From Phycisphaerae bacterium (GTDB lineage: Bacteria; Planctomycetota; Phycisphaerae; UBA1845; Fen-1342), in contig JAUWNI010000026.1 in the NCBI GenBank assembly GCA_030612705.1, positions 1 through 39,840 on the forward strand: a stretch of 39,840 nt of DNA, read 5' to 3'. The first letter of the stretch is position 1. Every line of letters starts with the position of its first letter. The notes beneath the pieces were generated by a model that was not told the DNA's origin, ran no database searches, and was given only the letters and a program-made list of their open reading frames with translations. Positions 1 to 7,461 of the stretch are shown piece after piece. The position numbers were made by a program, and so were the translations under genes.

Positions 1-135
1 GTTTTCCCGGGTGGCCCCCACCCCGCCGCGCCGGCGTGCCAACCGCCAAATTTACGTCGCGCCCGACCCCCGGGTGGGCCGCTACAGTCTGTGGGCGCCG
101 CCGACTTTTGTGGCGGACTGACAAGGGCTGATTGA
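1..135. repeat. partial copy of dispersed palindromic repeat (family A)
   Basis: No gene is seen before position 136. Positions 56-124 carry a degenerate copy of the element found complete at 3071-3211: a palindromic core ending in GGCCGCTACA, followed by a tail ending TTTTGTGGCGGACTG. The left part is poorly conserved. The element ends about 12 bases before the start codon of the next gene, so it may lie within that gene's leader. Confidence 0.5.
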
Positions 136-762
136 ATGAGCACGATGATCAAGAACATATCGCATGAGCTAAAGGCTCACGTTCCGTTCACCATCTTCGG
201 CACGCTGACGGGCATCGTGATAATGGTCGTGATTGTATATATGCGGATTCCCGACGGCTTTTCACGCACCCTGTTCTGGACCTTGCACCCACTCCATGTT
301 TTCCTGAGCGCGCTGGTCACCGCGGGGATGTATCGGCTTCACAGCAAACCCAGACTCTGGGTGACCATCCTGATCGGGTATTGCGGCTCGATCGGCATCG
401 CCACTCTGAGCGATTCCGTCATTCCTTACGCGGGTGAGTATCTGCTCGACCTGCCCAACCGGGGTATACACTTCGGGTTTATAGAAAAATGGTGGCTGGT
501 CAACCCGCTGGCACTGCTCGGAATTGCCATAGCCTGTCTATGGCCGAAAACGAAGTTTCCACATGCCGGACACGTATTGTTGAGCACCTGGGCATCCCTG
601 TTCCACATGACGATGGCCCTGGGAGAGGAGTTGAGTGTCTTCACGATGGTGCTCATCGCCGTGTTCCTGTTCCTTGCGGTGTGGGTTCCCTGTTGCGCGA
701 GCGACATCATTTTCCCGCTGCTCTTCGCAAAAGGGAAAGTCGAGTCGGCCCCACATGCCTAA
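136..762 (+). CDS. conserved six-helix inner-membrane protein, function unknown
   Basis: This 208-residue protein has about six hydrophobic segments (near residues 15-38, 47-66, 73-93, 117-136, 145-162 and 168-190), so it is an integral membrane protein. Motifs that look conserved are HPLHVFLSALVTAGMYRLH near residue 52, EKWWLVNPLALLG near 117, and KFPHAGHVLLSTWASLFH near 140. Several histidines lie in or beside helices, which could mean metal or haem binding, but that is only inference. I recall similar unnamed proteins in other bacteria and no described function. The ATG at 136 is chosen because AAGGG lies eight bases upstream. There is no operon partner: the next gene is on the other strand. 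Confidence 0.8.
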   Translation: MSTMIKNISHELKAHVPFTIFGTLTGIVIMVVIVYMRIPDGFSRTLFWTLHPLHVFLSALVTAGMYRLHSKPRLWVTILIGYCGSIGIATLSDSVIPYAGEYLLDLPNRGIHFGFIEKWWLVNPLALLGIAIACLWPKTKFPHAGHVLLSTWASLFHMTMALGEELSVFTMVLIAVFLFLAVWVPCCASDIIFPLLFAKGKVESAPHA

Positions 763-1034
763 CGCGGATAATTCACCGCAGAGCACGCAGAGATCGCAGA
801 GACGTGATAGAAAAAAGCTTAGCGAAGCCGGCGCAGAAGGACAGGTGATGCACTCTGTCAAAACGAAACGCACTTGGATTCTGCCACAACTTCTGTCTCA
901 ACAACACTCTGCGCTCTCCGCGCTCTCCGCGGTATGAATAGTCCGGACTAACAGTCCGCCGTAAAAAAGTCGTTGCTGCTCGCGGACAGTAGCGGCCGGG
1001 ACCCAGCACCACCAAACCCATTAGCTTGCCCGCT
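763..1034. repeat. intergenic inverted repeat and repeat-element fragment
   Basis: This gap separates two convergent genes. The segment 775-792 (ACCGCAGAGCACGCAGAG) is matched in inverted orientation by 907-933, which reads GCGCTCTCCGCGCTCTCCGC with flanks, so the two arms enclose about 115 bases. Positions 943-1005 contain a broken family A element (ACAGTCCGCCGTAAAAAAGTC, then GTAGCGGCCGGGACCC). No selC tRNA gene or other RNA gene was recognised here, although selB is adjacent. Confidence 0.5.
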
Positions 1035-2972
1035 TTACCCCTTCGCCTTGGGACCCAGCACGCGATCGTCGCCTTCGCGTTTGGTGATGCCGGCGGCGTC
1101 GAGGCTTTCGACAATCGGAACGACGTACTTACGTGACGAATCCAGCAGCGTGCGGATGTCGGCGACGGTGACGCTGCCGCGCTCGCTGATCGCGGACGTC
1201 ACCAGCTTGACCAGCTCGGTCCAGCGGCTTTCGTGCAGCCAAATGTCGTTGGAGATGTAAACCAGCTTGCCGCGGGTGGCGGCGAGATTCAGCAACTCAC
1301 GGACGCGTTTCGGGTTTTTCGACGTGACGCAGTCGAGGTTCTTGACCGCCGGAGGCTGAAACCGGGCCGCTTCCAGTTCCGCCAGGATCGCCTCGAACAA
1401 ACGTTGATCGTCGGGCGACATCGCCCCGGCATGACCGAGCGGGACAACGTATCCGTCGGCGATGGCCACCTTCTCATTCGCGATGAGCCATTCGGCCAAC
1501 GCGGGCTGCAATTTCGGCGGGCAGGCCCGCGGCATCCAGGCCGGCCACTCACGTCGCGGCACGCCCGGTAAACGCGGGTTCGCCACCAGATGCTCCTTCA
1601 GTCGACGGCCGGCGTTCTCGGCGATGCCGACCAAGTGCGACGTGTGGATATAGACCGGCGTCGACGCGACCATCAGCGTCTCGATGCGACCCTCTTCGTC
1701 GAGCTGTCGGCAACGGGCGGCGACGCGTTCGGCCCTGGGTAAACCTGCCCGAGTCGCCAGGAGCTTATCGTCGCAGGGTCGCCATTCGTTGGCGCGGATA
1801 ACCTCTTCGAGCCGCTGCTTGACGCCCCTATCGAGCAAAGCCTGCAAGCCCTCGAGATGGGCCGGACGCTTTCCGGTCCACGGACGGGCGACGGGCCGTA
1901 GCACGCGTCCGCCGCCGAGTGTTCGACTGCCGCTTTCGTCACGGAGGATGAAGCGTTGCCCCCAGGTGACGACGATCGGCTCGTTGAGGAAGAGTTGTCC
2001 GAACTGCTCGCGGACGACCAATCCCGAGGGAGCCTCGCGCAGACGAAGCTCGGCGAGTACTTCGCTGGTGGCGGCGTGCAGACGCAGGCGGATGTTCTTT
2101 CGCAATATCTTGCCGGGCATGCGGACGGATGCCACCCAGACATCCATCCGACGCGTGGCTTCCAGATACCCCGGCGTGGCTAACTCGCAGCCGCGCCCGA
2201 CTTCATCGAGCGACACGCCGGCGAGGTTCACCGCCAAACGCATACGACCGGCGACCGCCTCGGCACCCTCGTAGTGGGTCTGCAAATCCCGGACGCGGAC
2301 GCGGCGGCCCGCGGGCCAGAGCTCAAGCTCGTCGTCGACCCGGACGGATCCATGGGCGAGCGATCCGGTCACGACCGTCCCGCGACCGGCGATGTTGAAA
2401 GCACGATCGATCGGCAGGCGAAACCATTGATAAGCCCCGTCCGTGGCACCTTTCCGGACGCGGGCCAGCTCGGCTAGAACGTCGCGCAGCTCGTCAACGC
2501 CGCGGCCGGTTTCGGCCGAAGTCCGGACGACGCGAACAGCCTCGATCCGGAGCGAATCGAGCAATTCGATAACCTCTTCCTCGACGGCGTCGCCCCACTC
2601 GTCATCGACCAGGTCCATCTTGGTCAGCGCGACGACGCAGCGATCGACGCCGAGCAGGCTGAGCACCTCGGCATGCTCGCGAGTCTGCGGCATAACCGAG
2701 TCGTCCGCGGCGACCACCAGCAGTGCCACGTCAACGCCGGTCGCGCCGGCGACCATGTTTCGAATAAAGCGTTCGTGCCCGGGAACGTCGACGAACCAGA
2801 TATCACACTCCTCGATTCGACTGTGGGCGAAACCGAGGTCGATGGTCATGCCGCGGGCCTTCTCCTCGGGCAGGCGGTCGGGATCAATGCCGGTCAACAC
2901 CAGCACTAGGCGGCTCTTGCCATGATCGATATGTCCGGCGGTGCCGACGACGATTTGGGGAGTATCGCTCAT
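1035..2972 (-). CDS. selB: selenocysteine-specific translation elongation factor SelB
   Basis: SelB is the GTPase that brings Sec-tRNA(Sec) to UGA codons followed by a SECIS hairpin. The G domain is at the N-terminus: the P-loop is GTAGHIDHGKS (residues 10-20; the usual last residue is T), switch I is RGMTIDLGFA, then DVPGHE and TKMD. The stretch TGIDPDRLPEEKARG is characteristic of SelB rather than EF-Tu. Translation-factor beta-barrel domains follow (about 175-400). The C-terminal part, about residues 400-645, fits the winged-helix repeats that bind SECIS RNA. The length of 645 is normal. The gene is alone on its strand and the ribosome binding site is weak. selA, selC and selD are not in the window. 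Its presence implies the genome makes selenoproteins. Confidence 0.95.
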   Translation of the reverse strand: MSDTPQIVVGTAGHIDHGKSRLVLVLTGIDPDRLPEEKARGMTIDLGFAHSRIEECDIWFVDVPGHERFIRNMVAGATGVDVALLVVAADDSVMPQTREHAEVLSLLGVDRCVVALTKMDLVDDEWGDAVEEEVIELLDSLRIEAVRVVRTSAETGRGVDELRDVLAELARVRKGATDGAYQWFRLPIDRAFNIAGRGTVVTGSLAHGSVRVDDELELWPAGRRVRVRDLQTHYEGAEAVAGRMRLAVNLAGVSLDEVGRGCELATPGYLEATRRMDVWVASVRMPGKILRKNIRLRLHAATSEVLAELRLREAPSGLVVREQFGQLFLNEPIVVTWGQRFILRDESGSRTLGGGRVLRPVARPWTGKRPAHLEGLQALLDRGVKQRLEEVIRANEWRPCDDKLLATRAGLPRAERVAARCRQLDEEGRIETLMVASTPVYIHTSHLVGIAENAGRRLKEHLVANPRLPGVPRREWPAWMPRACPPKLQPALAEWLIANEKVAIADGYVVPLGHAGAMSPDDQRLFEAILAELEAARFQPPAVKNLDCVTSKNPKRVRELLNLAATRGKLVYISNDIWLHESRWTELVKLVTSAISERGSVTVADIRTLLDSSRKYVVPIVESLDAAGITKREGDDRVLGPKAKG

Positions 2973-3070
2973 GGTTGTGCATTTTACGGAAGCAAACGGA
3001 GTGTGCCAGATAAAGTGATCGTTGTACGCTTGTCGGTGTGCATGAAGATCTCGCGGAGATATCGTCCCCT

Positions 3071-3211
3071 AGCAGTCCGCCTCAAAAGTCATGTAGCGGC
3101 CTGCGCCTCGCAGGCCGTACGCCCAAAGCGGCGTTTCCGGCCTATTACGGCCGGCGAGGCGCCGGCCGCTACGTCATTCCCGCCCCGTAGTGACTTTTGC
3201 GGCGGACTGCT
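3071..3211. repeat. complete MITE-like palindromic repeat (family A reference copy)
   Basis: This is a 141-bp element with terminal inverted repeats: 3071-3091 begins AGCAGTCCGCCTCAAAAGTC, and 3191-3211 is its reverse complement with one mismatch. Inside is a second inverted pair, GTAGCGGCC near 3093 and GGCCGCTAC near 3164, and a core sharing about 40 bases with the copy at 23857-23952. It holds no coding sequence. The structure resembles a non-autonomous mobile element or a large REP/BIME. Confidence 0.8.
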
Positions 3212-3235
3212 AGCGTATCCCGCGCGACACAGCAC

Positions 3236-3270
3236 ATAAAAACGCTGCGGGAGGGTTACTCCCGCAGCGT
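3236..3270 (-). terminator. rho-independent terminator of the dockerin-like gene
   Basis: A perfect 12-bp stem (ACGCTGCGGGAG, 3242-3253, pairing with 3259-3270) closes a five-base loop. On the minus strand it is followed directly by TTTTT (3238-3242). It lies about 50 bases past the stop codon of the exported protein gene at 3321-4304. Confidence 0.9.
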
Positions 3271-3320
3271 CGTGTGGTTACCGCCGACGTCCGAGGTCAA
3301 GGACGTCGTTAGCTCTGACC

Positions 3321-4304
3321 TTACGGCCAGTTGCAGTCATCGCCGTACTGGCTGAGCAGTTCGGCCAGGTCACCCAAGTCAACGTCGCCATCGCCCGGGA
3401 ACCAGTAGTCATACGGGTCGACGTCGCCGTCCAGGAGCGTGGCGCCAGTAGTCATGGGGTAGTTAGCCAATAACTGGGCCAGGTCGGCTAGATCGACGAT
3501 GCAGTCGAAGGGCAGTGCGATGTCGGCCGAGCAGTAGCGGCCGGAAGGACCCTGGTTGGGACATTGCACTTTGAACAGTTCCATGTAGAACTGGGCGAAC
3601 GGGACACCGCCAAACCAGTAGGTACCTTGGAAGCCAGTCTGGAGATTCGGATCGGTGAACAGGTTCGGATCGAAGAAGAGGTCGAATACGTTCTCGATAC
3701 CTGGAGCCGTTGGCGGGACCGCATTCGGATCGCCGGCGATCGACGGCCCCATCAGGGTGCCGGGTTGTGGCCAGACAAACCACTGCGCGTAGCCGAAGTC
3801 CACCAGGCCGTCGAGGTCCATGTCGCTACCGTCGATGATGAACGGATCGGTGGGCTCGACACCCCAGGTGTAGCCCCAGTACTCATCCGGCGGGTGAGTG
3901 GAGGTCGGAATGTTGTCGATCAGGAAGCCGACAATCGCGATTCTGCCCGTGCTTTCCCAGCCGTTTTCCTCGGCGTAGAACATGATTACCGCCCAGGCAT
4001 TACCGTACGAGTCCTGCGAGTTGGTAAACTCGGTGAACCCAAAGCCGCCGACAACGGCCGGACCGGCGATGTCGCCCCAGTCGAGGCCCAACTCGCCAAG
4101 GTCCATACCCCAGAAGTACCCTGACGATTGCGTCGAGGACCAGATCGGGGGCCCGTAGCGAGTGTCCGCGGTGGCCGGGGTCACTTGCCCGGTCTCCACG
4201 TTGTAGCTTAAATAACCCATACCGTTGATCGGTTGGATATCAACCCCGGCAAAAGCCGGTGCAGCTATCACGCAGATAGCTGCCACAATAAGTAAGCGCT
4301 TCAT
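3321..4304 (-). CDS. exported protein with dockerin-like C-terminal repeats
   Basis: The 327-residue product begins with a clear signal peptide, MKRLLIVAAICVIAAPAFAG, with likely cleavage after AFA. The central part has no domain I recognise; it is rich in aromatic, Gly and Asp residues, like a beta-rich secreted protein. The last 70 residues hold two Asp-rich calcium-loop-like units, CIVDLADLAQLLANYP and GDGDVDLGDLAELLSQYGDDC, resembling the dockerin type I/EF-hand-like tails common on secreted planctomycete proteins. The start at 4304 is chosen over an in-frame ATG 42 bases upstream because GGAGGA lies eight bases before it and the signal peptide begins there. It is monocistronic, with its own promoter and terminator. 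Its role is unknown. Confidence 0.85.
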   Translation of the reverse strand: MKRLLIVAAICVIAAPAFAGVDIQPINGMGYLSYNVETGQVTPATADTRYGPPIWSSTQSSGYFWGMDLGELGLDWGDIAGPAVVGGFGFTEFTNSQDSYGNAWAVIMFYAEENGWESTGRIAIVGFLIDNIPTSTHPPDEYWGYTWGVEPTDPFIIDGSDMDLDGLVDFGYAQWFVWPQPGTLMGPSIAGDPNAVPPTAPGIENVFDLFFDPNLFTDPNLQTGFQGTYWFGGVPFAQFYMELFKVQCPNQGPSGRYCSADIALPFDCIVDLADLAQLLANYPMTTGATLLDGDVDPYDYWFPGDGDVDLGDLAELLSQYGDDCNWP

Positions 4305-4750
4305 AATTTGTCCTCCGCATGGAAAGAAATTTTGAACGGCAACCACTCAGCCAGGGCATTCTACGAGGCCCGTCCCCGAGACGGTAAACCCCAATTTCCC
4401 TGCGCTAAAACGACTCAGTTAATTCATTGCGTGATCTGGCTCGCCTTTCCCTGGAGCTCTCCCAACTCCGATCAGGCCAACAAAGTTCCATCCGCACGTG
4501 CATCGCAGGTGATGTGATTTGTTGCTCCTGTACCCCTCGATTATCGAGAGAAGCTCAACGTGCGCATTAACCACAGTACCTAGCTACATAGTATTTCCCC
4601 CGCAACCACTTCCTGTCAAGAGGTTTTTTCTTTTCGGCCGGTTTTTCCACCCCGCATACCCAGTTCCCCAAATTTTCATCACGCAGAATTGCCTATTCCA
4701 CCGCAGCCCTCCCGGTGATAATAACCCGCTAAAATCGTGAATCGAGCGAT
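4305..4750. other. AT-richer leader region of the exported-protein gene
   Basis: No gene is supported here. The stretch is more AT-rich than the rest of the window. It carries the promoter proposed at 4590-4619 and about 280 bases of predicted leader for the minus-strand gene starting at 4304. Within that leader a hairpin (CTCGAT/ATCGAG near 4537-4553) is visible. I compared the leader with glycine and c-di-GMP riboswitch cores from memory and found no match. Confidence 0.4.
4590..4619 (-). promoter_or_regulatory. putative sigma-70 promoter for the exported dockerin-like gene
   Basis: On the minus strand there is an exact -35 box TTGACA (4614-4619). An 18-base spacer leads to AATACT (4590-4595) as a four-of-six -10 box; TACTAT slightly downstream is an alternative. 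The region is AT-rich, as expected for a promoter. The predicted leader to the start codon at 4304 is long, about 280 bases. Confidence 0.5.
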
Positions 4751-5087
4751 AATCAATGCACGTGACGCCGCGGGCCACCGCGGTAGACCTCATCGTCCAC
4801 CAAGCATCCCGTGGAGTCGACGCGTGGTACCTGCCCAGTACTCGCGATCCACGAGCATGTTCGACGATTCGGGGATCCGACGCCGATAGTGTGCATGACG
4901 GAATCGGCGGCCTTTCCCGTCATTCCGACCGCCCCGAGGGGGCACGGAGGAATCTTGCCGCGCCGGTCGAGTTGCTCGCGGACAGTAGCGGCCGGGCCCC
5001 GTACCGGCCGAGAACACGGGGAATACGCTCTTTTCCGACGACGTCCGGTACGGGGCCCGGACGCTACAGGGGTTTTGCGGCGGATTG
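4751..5087. repeat. repeat-bearing gap with family A copy
   Basis: No gene is seen. Positions 4976-5087 are a family A copy: CGCGGACAGTAGCGGCC, a pair of inverted CCCCGTACCGG / CCGGTACGGGG arms, then GGACGCTACAGGGGTTTTGCGGCGGATTG. The right end touches the stop codon of the 54-residue gene at 5088. Positions 4915-4965 hold a separate short motif, CGTCATTCCGACCGCCCCGAGG, partly echoed near 39626. Confidence 0.6.
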
Positions 5088-5252
5088 TTAATGGTCGCAA
5101 ACGTTCTGGCCGGCTTCCAAATCGCCTTTGATGTAATCCTCGACCGCTTTTCTCGGGTCGTCCCCGACGACGCCGATCACGACCTTTACGCCGGCCTGCT
5201 CGAGCAGCGCGACTGCTCCGCCGTCGCCTTTCCCGCTGACGATCGCGATCAC
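5088..5252 (-). CDS. 54-residue NifX-type C-terminal half protein
   Basis: This short gene starts with GTG at 5252, 15 bases past the stop of the full NifX-like gene, with AAGAGG about 11 bases upstream. The product starts MIAIVSGKGDGGAVALLEQA and ends EDYIKGDLEAGQNVCDH. That matches the second half of NifX/NifB-type dinitrogenase-cofactor-binding proteins (glycine turn, then [AV]xLLExAGxKV, then the helix before a Cys/His tail). The N-terminal beta strands are missing. The reading frame is clean and uses the same codons as its neighbours, so it may be a working mini-protein; a truncated paralogue is equally possible. The Cys-Asp-His end could bind metal, which is inference. The stop codon abuts a family A repeat. 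Confidence 0.6.
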   Translation of the reverse strand: MIAIVSGKGDGGAVALLEQAGVKVVIGVVGDDPRKAVEDYIKGDLEAGQNVCDH

Positions 5253-5267
5253 TATCCGCGCGGCCTC

Positions 5268-5576
5268 TTACAATTCAAGCCCGGCGAGCACGTCGCGGAT
5301 CTTGCCGGACGCATCCACCGGACGAATCCCGGCCGCCTGCATTGCCTGTACCGCCTTCGGTCCAAACTCACCCGCTACCGCGACCTGTACCCCGCGGTTG
5401 GAAAGCTCCTGCACCGCCGCCGGTCCAGATCCGCCGGCCATGTCGGCGGCGGGGTTGTTGAACCCCTCGAAGCTCAGGTCCTCGCTATTGACGATTAGAA
5501 ACCAGGGACACCGTGCGAAGCGATTTGATACCTCGGCGTCCAGTGAGTTTTCCGTTGCAGCCACACCAATCTTCAT
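5268..5576 (-). CDS. NifX/NifB-type dinitrogenase iron-molybdenum cofactor-like protein
   Basis: The 102-residue product (MKIGVAATENSLDAEVSNRF...) covers the whole NifX-type fold: the start motif with NSLDAEVSNRFARCPWFLIV, then the GGSGPAAVQEL turn, then VAGEFGPKAVQAMQAAGI. Such small proteins bind Fe-S or Fe-Mo type clusters. Stand-alone copies are common in anaerobes that do not fix nitrogen, so nitrogenase is not implied. The ATG at 5576 overlaps the TGA of the DUF89 gene by four bases (ATGA), pointing to coupled translation, so I prefer it to an in-frame start 30 bases upstream. It belongs to the cluster with the DUF89 protein and the ferredoxin. Confidence 0.85.
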   Translation of the reverse strand: MKIGVAATENSLDAEVSNRFARCPWFLIVNSEDLSFEGFNNPAADMAGGSGPAAVQELSNRGVQVAVAGEFGPKAVQAMQAAGIRPVDASGKIRDVLAGLEL

Positions 5577-6445
5577 ACGTTGTCTCCTCTCGTTTGCCCG
5601 CGGCAAAGCACCGCCTGCCCGACCTCACACTCGACATCGCGGGCGATCACCGGGCACTTCGCCTGAAACAGAAAAAAAATGTCATGATCCACATCGCTGA
5701 GCGTCTCGTAATTGCCCTGCCCTTTCGCGATCACCAGGTCCGCCTCGTTAAAAAGTTGACGGAATGATGGCGAACACAACTCCAGGATCGTCCCCGGCAC
5801 ATCGCTGCCATTGTCGACCAGCCTGACGAGCTCCGTCAAACCGGCAACTTTAGCGTCTTCGATTGTCGCATCGTTAATCACCGCTCGTCCTCGAACCGCC
5901 ACCGTGGTTCGTTCCATCGGCATTTGCTCGATCAGCAAACGGTCCAGCACGATCTCCCCCGCGTTGTCCGCCAGGAAAAGTATGTCTTTCGCCGATTCAA
6001 CCGCCGACCGAAAAGCCTCAAGCGCGTCGGCGTCGAGCGAATCGTGCATGGCACTTTCGATTGCGCTGGTGATTTCCTCTTTGCGCACCTCCGATTTGCA
6101 ACCGAGGTCGATGATGTTGCCCGCAATCGACAGACGGGCGGCGAGCGCGAACGGATCGTCGGCGGCGCGGACGCGCTCTTGCAGCGTCGGCAACAACGCC
6201 AACGCCTGCTCATTCGCCCACTGCTTGGCCTCGCGGTACGGATCGTCATTGCCCGTCACGGCGCGTAGCAGCCGGTGTATTTGCTGTCCCATCGCCGGCG
6301 GCGAGCGGTCAAACGACATCTCCGCCGCCAACCGCAACGTCTCGCGCACCACCCGCTCGTGGACCTCGGGGTCGCGGCTCACCAATCGGCTGGCATCCAG
6401 CGCTTGCCGGAGAAAACAGGGGATACACTCGAGATAGGTTCGCAT
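5573..6445 (-). CDS. DUF89 / ARMT1-like family protein
   Basis: The 290-residue protein starts MRTYLECIPCFLRQALDASR, with the N-terminal CxxC (C7, C10) seen in the prokaryotic DUF89 branch. It also has the core motifs FLADNAGEIVLDRLLIEQM (near residue 156) and RGRAVINDATIEDA (near 184), and later DLVIAKGQGNYETLSD. DUF89 proteins are metal-dependent phosphatases thought to remove damaged or unwanted phosphometabolites; the Asn-Asp of the DNAGE motif is the expected metal-site region. The prokaryotic CxxC form has no assigned substrate that I know of. It is translationally coupled to the NifX-like gene downstream and lies 165 bases past the ferredoxin gene. Confidence 0.9.
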   Translation of the reverse strand: MRTYLECIPCFLRQALDASRLVSRDPEVHERVVRETLRLAAEMSFDRSPPAMGQQIHRLLRAVTGNDDPYREAKQWANEQALALLPTLQERVRAADDPFALAARLSIAGNIIDLGCKSEVRKEEITSAIESAMHDSLDADALEAFRSAVESAKDILFLADNAGEIVLDRLLIEQMPMERTTVAVRGRAVINDATIEDAKVAGLTELVRLVDNGSDVPGTILELCSPSFRQLFNEADLVIAKGQGNYETLSDVDHDIFFLFQAKCPVIARDVECEVGQAVLCRGQTRGDNV

Positions 6446-6543
6446 TCGTCGTGTCCGAATCTTTCAAGATACGTTGCCGAACGTCGGCAACCGCGCCTTG
6501 TATATTGTCACACGTCATTTGACGGTTGCACATCGATCGAAAT

Positions 6544-6605
6544 GTGTGCCACTGTTCAAGAGCAGTGGCACACCAGCCTATCAATCGATGGCTGACAGAG
6601 CACTG
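6544..6605. repeat. short inverted repeat between ferredoxin and DUF89 genes
   Basis: GTGTGCCACTG (6544-6554) and CAGTGGCACAC (6563-6573) form a perfect 11-bp hairpin. The following ATCAATCGATGGCTGACAGAGCACTGG resembles the right end of the element at 7200-7353, so the two may be one family flanking the ferredoxin/DUF5320 pair. The motif CAAGAGCAGTGGCACACC recurs near 27923. Confidence 0.6.
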
Positions 6606-6610
6606 GTTCG

Positions 6611-6985
6611 TCAGATCAGCTTGATCGCGTCCGCGGGGCACTCTTGCACGCAGATTCCGCAGCCCCGGCACAAACCCGTGGTTACCTGGGCGGCCAGGGC
6701 GCCCATCGTAATCGCCTTCGTCGGACACGCCGGCTCGCACAAACCGCAGAGCATACACGCTTCGTCATCAATTATCGCGACGCTCCGCCTTTGACCGGCG
6801 TCAGGTTTCGCCGGCGAGCTCGCCGCTGTAGACGGCGCAGGCGCTGCGACCTGATCGGGGTCGCATCCCGTGCCCATGCCCGGGGCTTGACGCCGGCAGC
6901 GGTCCATCCCCCGGCCCATACCTTGTCCCCGACCGCGACCACGGCCGCCACCGCCACCCGATCCTCGTCCACTACCGCGTGGCAC
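6611..6985 (-). CDS. 2x[4Fe-4S] ferredoxin with Gly/Arg-rich N-terminus
   Basis: The 124-residue protein has two ferredoxin motifs in its C-terminal half: C77-x2-C80-x2-C83-x3-C87 followed by P, and C106-x2-C109-x2-C112-x3-C116 followed by P, each expected to hold one [4Fe-4S] cluster. Residues 1-40 are Gly/Arg-rich with two extra cysteines (C30, C41), reminiscent of the leader on small proteins in NifX/Mrp/DUF5320 clusters. The start is GTG at 6985, five bases after GAGGAG. It probably carries electrons for the neighbouring Fe-S/NifX-type proteins; that role is inferred from context only. Confidence 0.85.
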   Translation of the reverse strand: MPRGSGRGSGGGGGRGRGRGQGMGRGMDRCRRQAPGMGTGCDPDQVAAPAPSTAASSPAKPDAGQRRSVAIIDDEACMLCGLCEPACPTKAITMGALAAQVTTGLCRGCGICVQECPADAIKLI

Positions 6986-6987
6986 GT

Positions 6988-7182
6988 TTACTCCTCGTTC
7001 GCCTGGGCTGCTTCCAATTCCGCAATTCGCTTGCGCATATCCGAAAACGCCGCTTTATAGTACTCGACCTGCGTCATGAGCACCTGGGCCTCATCCCGCG
7101 GTGCCGGCGCTCCCGGTCATCGGTCCTTGTCCCATCGGTCCGGTTCGGGCTCCAGGGCCGGGCTGTTTTCTTCGTTCGGCAT
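6988..7182 (-). pseudogene. DUF5320-like small coiled-coil gene, frameshifted or with in-frame UGA
   Basis: Two reading frames carry the two halves of what looks like one DUF5320 protein. The N-terminal signature GPMGQGPMTG (7112-7141) lies in one frame, which stops at the TGA near 7094. The C-terminal coiled coil (EAQVLMTQVEYYKAAFSDMR, then KRIAELEAAQANEE) lies in another and ends with TAA at 6988, two bases before the ferredoxin start. The coiled-coil frame is also open back to an ATG at 7182, except for one UGA at 7117-7119. The simplest reading is a decayed gene with an indel and a lost Gly/Arg-rich middle. Readthrough of the UGA is the alternative, discussed in the findings. The last 29 residues, from an internal ATG, could still be made as a short helix. 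Confidence 0.5.
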
Positions 7183-7199
7183 CTCCAGGGCAATTCTAT

Positions 7200-7353
7200 C
7201 TAGTGCTCCGTCACACCTCAATTGATGGGTGGGTGGCCCATGGCTTTAGCCGTGGGGGATACGAATCGAAGCCCTATTCGTGTCCCCCACCTCTAAAGAG
7301 GTGGGCCACCCAATCAACGATGATCCATCGGATCAACTGTGGCAGAGCACTAG
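7200..7353. repeat. 154-bp palindromic element upstream of the ferredoxin cluster
   Basis: The ends are inverted copies: CTAGTGCTC (7200-7208) and GAGCACTAG (7345-7353). Inside, GGGTGGCCCATGGCTTTAGC with GTGGGGGATACGAAT on the left is mirrored on the right by ATTCGTGTCCCCCACCTCT and GTGGGCCACCC. No coding sequence is present. It marks the upstream border of the NifX-type cluster. The rest of the gap to 7641 shows only a second hairpin (next entry). Confidence 0.7.
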
Positions 7354-7461
7354 GCGTGTTGGTTGAGGCCATTGATCCGAACCGGTTACGCCACACCGTC
7401 GCCAAACCACACGAATTCACCGGCCCCTTGAACCCTTTGTGATCTGGATGCAGTCTTGCGA

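Noticed and set aside
773-1034. selC tRNA gene beside selB
   Set aside because: No cloverleaf with the long acceptor and variable arms of tRNA(Sec) was seen in either gap next to selB.
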